A DNA stretch of 33,835 bases from Leptolyngbyaceae cyanobacterium C42_A2020_001 (lineage in GTDB: Bacteria > Cyanobacteriota > Cyanobacteriia > Leptolyngbyales > Leptolyngbyaceae). The stretch is taken from positions 1-33,835 of the forward strand of contig JACYLN010000103.1 of assembly GCA_015272515.1 (NCBI GenBank), given 5' to 3'. This document shows, piece after piece, positions 31,639-33,835 of this stretch. The number at the start of each line of letters is the position of its first letter. The stretch's first letter is position 1. The position numbers were made by a program, and so were the translations under genes. The notes under the pieces were generated by a model. That model was given only the letters and a program-made list of their open reading frames with translations. It was not told the DNA's origin and ran no database searches.

Positions 31639-32001
31639 TCAAACAGCGACCAAACCCGTTTGATTCAAGATCGAGAACAAAATGAAGTTGATCATTGATA
31701 ATGCGATCGCGCCCAAGATAGCGCTGCCAAACCCCCATCTCAACCGAAACCCTTCTACTAACCAAGCTGTAAAGCCAAAAACAACAATGCTGCCAATGAG
31801 CGGGACTAACCCTAAACTGAGAACGGCTGGAATTGTTCTCAGCCAACCAGGAATTAAACTGTAAAGTCCATCGAACGCACCGATAATTGCACCCGCAATG
31901 AGAGCAATGACTGGACTATCGATTTCAACACCCAAAGGTAATTTAGAGATAATCAATAAACTCACAGCAGTCACAACGATAGCAATCAGAAAACCTATCA
32001 T
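31639..32001 (-). CDS. Four-TM membrane protein (phage-holin superfamily IV / PF04020-like)
   Basis: This 120-residue protein has four hydrophobic segments (about 2-20, 30-50, 58-80, 88-115). The pattern resembles the small four-TM proteins annotated as phage holin family IV, with GVEIDSPVIALIAGAIIGAF and SLGLVPLIGSIVVFGFTAWL. Despite the name these are ordinary chromosomal membrane proteins in cyanobacteria and no lytic role is implied. It converges with the MscS gene, with 19 nt between the stops. Confidence 0.75.
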   Translation of the reverse strand: MIGFLIAIVVTAVSLLIISKLPLGVEIDSPVIALIAGAIIGAFDGLYSLIPGWLRTIPAVLSLGLVPLIGSIVVFGFTAWLVEGFRLRWGFGSAILGAIALSMINFILFSILNQTGLVAV

Positions 32002-32051
32002 TCATTGACTCCTTATCGCCACGGCAGAAAAGTTTATAGATTGAACGCTGG

Positions 32052-32591
32052 TCATGGCTTAAAGTTCAGCGCCTTCTCAATGGAAGACAATGCACCAGAT
32101 TCTGAACGACTGATCCGCTCACCACCAATTCCAAATATGCCTTCTTCTTTGAATGCTTGGGCAACTTTCGTAGCCAGGGCAATGATCCATTGCTTAAACT
32201 CTTCAGCCTGGATAGCTGTAACTTTTGATGCCAGAATGGTGGCTACTTGGTTGAGATGAGCGATCGTTTGTTTTTGTCCATCTGCCACATTATTAAATGT
32301 TTGGATCGTTCCCAATAGCTCAAACTGCTGCTTCAATAACAACTGCTCTCCCTGGAGGGGTTCTTGAGCAGCACCTTCTTTTAAGGATGCAATCACCGAT
32401 CTTGCTAAATCGCTAGAAATATCCTCTCGGTATACTTCAGTTGCCAGAATTTGAACGGCTGCCTGTGTCTCTTTCAAAAAAGATACTGAGTCAGTTTTGT
32501 CTGCAAGGATGACTGCTAAAATCGCTTGCTTCGAAGCTTGCAGGAGGGTTGCCCATTCGGTATCTGAGAAATACTGTTGTGTCATCATCAT
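32052..32591 (-). CDS. Conserved-looking hypothetical cyanobacterial protein
   Basis: This 179-residue protein is soluble and mainly helical, with no signal peptide and no catalytic motif that I recognise. It starts FSDTEWATLLQASKQAILAV and ends GIFGIGGERISRSESGALSS. The Ala/Lys-rich helices and the Gly-rich segment near the C-terminus look like a family found in cyanobacteria near stress-related small membrane proteins, but I cannot name it. It lies 50 nt upstream of the four-TM gene on the same strand, possibly co-transcribed. MMMT at the start leaves a choice of three adjacent start codons. Confidence 0.7.
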   Translation of the reverse strand: MMMTQQYFSDTEWATLLQASKQAILAVILADKTDSVSFLKETQAAVQILATEVYREDISSDLARSVIASLKEGAAQEPLQGEQLLLKQQFELLGTIQTFNNVADGQKQTIAHLNQVATILASKVTAIQAEEFKQWIIALATKVAQAFKEEGIFGIGGERISRSESGALSSIEKALNFKP

Positions 32592-33037
32592 TGTTCAATC
32601 CCTGACTTAACTTCAACCGCAATCAAGAGACGCAAATATCGATTCTTCAGTGTACAGAGAAAGTATATGAAAATTATAGGAAAGGCGTAAATCTCAGAAA
32701 AATTGCTTTCACTCCTGGTCTCACTACGGTAAATGCCTCACAACATTTAAGAAATGTCCTGTTTTTTTAAGCGATCGCAGGCTCTGATTGTAAGATTTTC
32801 AATATCCTCAAAAGTAGCGCTATGCACTCGCAACTCTCTACTGATAGCTAACGATGTTAGCCAACCGCTCTACACAAACATCATTCATTTGATGTTGAAA
32901 TAAACGTTGCCAGCTTGACCATTTCCACTGATTGTTCGCTCTTAACTGATTGTTCGCTTTCCTCTCCACCGTTGATCTCTACTGCTTTACTCAAGTTCAT
33001 CTCGATCCTTCCGTTTTAACAAGTGAGGTGCACCGAT
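32592..33037. other. Divergent intergenic region with a short direct repeat
   Basis: No gene is seen. ACTGATTGTTCGCT occurs twice (32927-32940 and 32945-32958), 18 bp apart start to start, about 80 nt upstream of the HdeD-like gene. A small palindrome GCTAACGATGTTAGC lies at 32847-32861. Both are candidates for regulator binding but are not identified. Confidence 0.4.
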
Positions 33038-33598
33038 ATGACGGCTGATCTTCAAGCTGAATTAGACATCAAGAAAGCAACAGGCTGGATCATTGCCCTG
33101 AGCATTATTTTGATCATTTTAGGAATCGTGGCAATTCTGATACCGGGTATTGCCTCGGCGTTCTTTACCGCTGTAATCGGCTGGATCACGTTGATTAGCG
33201 GCGCTGTCATGATTGTTCAGGCATTTCAGGCAAAACCTGTTAGAGGATTCTGGCTGAGTTTGATCGTTGGTATTTTTTATGTGATCGCTGGGATCTATAT
33301 TTTGTTTAATTTGGGTTCTGCCCTGTTAGCATTGACCTTTGCCTTTGGCATTTTGTTCATCGTTGAAGGGATCTACACCATCATCATGGCATTCACAAAT
33401 CGATCAGGTCACAGGATGTCATGGCTGGTGGCGCTCAACGGCATTGTTACGCTGATTTTGGGAATTATGGTACTGAATCGGTTTCCCTCCAGTGCCATCT
33501 GGCTAATTGGTCTGTACGTGGGAATTAGCTTGCTAATGAGTGGTGTATCTCTGTTGGCGGCTGCCCTTTCTACTCGGCGGCTCGTCGCTAATTTGTAG
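33038..33598 (+). CDS. HdeD-like (DUF308) membrane protein
   Basis: This 186-residue protein has six hydrophobic segments in paired repeats, typical of HdeD/DUF308. Examples are WIIALSIILIILGIVAILIP, FTAVIGWITLISGAVMIVQA, SLIVGIFYVIAGIYILFNLG and LTFAFGILFIVEGIYTIIMA. HdeD is linked to acid resistance in E. coli; the role in cyanobacteria is unknown. The ATG at 33038 has a GAGG ribosome-binding site; a GTG at 33023 would add five residues and overlap that site. A hairpin follows at 33625. Confidence 0.9.
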   Translation: MTADLQAELDIKKATGWIIALSIILIILGIVAILIPGIASAFFTAVIGWITLISGAVMIVQAFQAKPVRGFWLSLIVGIFYVIAGIYILFNLGSALLALTFAFGILFIVEGIYTIIMAFTNRSGHRMSWLVALNGIVTLILGIMVLNRFPSSAIWLIGLYVGISLLMSGVSLLAAALSTRRLVANL

Positions 33599-33624
33599 AC
33601 TTTTAAGCATTCACGCTGTTGAAA

Positions 33625-33651
33625 AGCTTAGCGCTAATGCATCGCTAAGCT
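33625..33651. terminator. Hairpin after the HdeD-like gene
   Basis: AGCTTAGCG and CGCTAAGCT form a perfect 9-bp stem around a 9-nt loop, 26 nt after the stop codon. No T-run follows, so termination is likely but not certain. Confidence 0.5.
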
Positions 33652-33679
33652 ACTTATGTGGCATTACTAAACACTTGGC

Positions 33680-33712
33680 TAGGGTGGATTGAACAGCGTG
33701 CAATCTACCCTA
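33680..33712. repeat. Hairpin repeat related to the one at 22839
   Basis: TAGGGTGGATTG pairs with CAATCTACCCTA (11 Watson-Crick pairs plus one G-U) around the loop AACAGCGTG. The loop is nearly the same as in the 22839-22915 element, while the arms differ and still pair. Confidence 0.6.
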
Positions 33713-33747
33713 AAAACTTAGTTGCATTGTTCTTAAACACAAAATGA

Positions 33748-33835
33748 GGCGTTGCTGAATGAAAGCATGAATGATTGAGTGCTAAGTACGGGACAAAAGT
33801 TGTAGGGATTGCAAAAAGTCGGACTGATTAGACGC
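33748..33835 (+). mobile_element. Possible left end of a mobile element, cut by the window edge
   Basis: GGCGTTGCTGAAT (33748-33760) equals the first 13 bases of the MITE-like element at 3617. The remaining sequence to the edge has no gene, and the other end of the element is outside the window. Confidence 0.4.

Noticed and set aside
31639-32001. Prophage holin
   Set aside because: The family name is misleading; no other phage gene is present and the neighbours are ordinary chromosomal genes.
1-33835. CRISPR arrays, tRNA or rRNA genes
   Set aside because: No regularly spaced repeats and no recognisable RNA gene were seen on either strand.

Overview
The window comes from a cyanobacterium, most likely filamentous or otherwise complex. 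The evidence is abundant GCGATCGC (HIP1) octamers, a phycocyanin beta/alpha gene pair, an NblA-type phycobilisome-degradation protein, an exosortase (PEP-CTERM) surface protein, a haemagglutinin-type exoprotein and several dispersed palindromic repeats typical of the phylum. No ribosomal, tRNA or CRISPR locus is visible. No genus is assigned.

Layout. 1-6.7 kb: an RRM RNA-binding protein, a small protein coupled to a fatty acid hydroxylase-type membrane enzyme, two tandem paralogous B12/radical-SAM proteins separated by a MITE-like element and a small gene that the element truncates, a coiled-coil protein and a degenerate receiver protein. 7-11 kb: a frameshifted haemagglutinin-type exoprotein and a TPR gene cut short by nested Tn3 and IS5 relics. 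11.3-13.7 kb: TetR regulator, GST and SDR genes with matching palindromic operators. 13.9-24.8 kb: an NblA-like gene, a flavoprotein fused to an ETHE1-type persulfide dioxygenase, CutA, a broken membrane-protein gene, a sulfate-binding protein followed by a TonB/ExbB/ExbD-like set, a PEP-CTERM protein and cpcB-cpcA. 25-33.8 kb: a CrtI/RetSat-like oxidoreductase, a BMP lipoprotein with its ABC ATPase, an MscS channel, a 4-TM membrane protein, a hypothetical protein and an HdeD-type protein.

Main observation. The phycocyanin genes encode subunits with no methionine except the initiator and no cysteine except the three bilin-attachment cysteines (beta 82 and 153, alpha 84 in standard numbering). 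Residues normally Met or Cys (beta Met79 and Cys109, alpha Met and Cys in the helix after Cys84) are Ala, Leu or Ile. This is the signature of the sulfur-sparing phycocyanin-3 (cpcB3A3) described in Calothrix/Fremyella for sulfur starvation. Here the pair ends at a strong terminator with no linker genes.

Within 10 kb upstream lie an NblA-like gene, a persulfide dioxygenase fusion and a sulfate-binding protein that is itself almost free of sulfur amino acids and appears co-transcribed with a TonB-ExbB-ExbD-like machine. I infer a sulfur-economy neighbourhood covering import, internal sulfur recycling, antenna breakdown and low-sulfur antenna replacement. Co-regulation is not shown by the sequence and is a hypothesis.

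The window also carries much genome decay: one clear 1-nt frameshift, an 11-bp tandem duplication that kills a gene, a MITE-derived C-terminus, and repeats inserted between and within genes.
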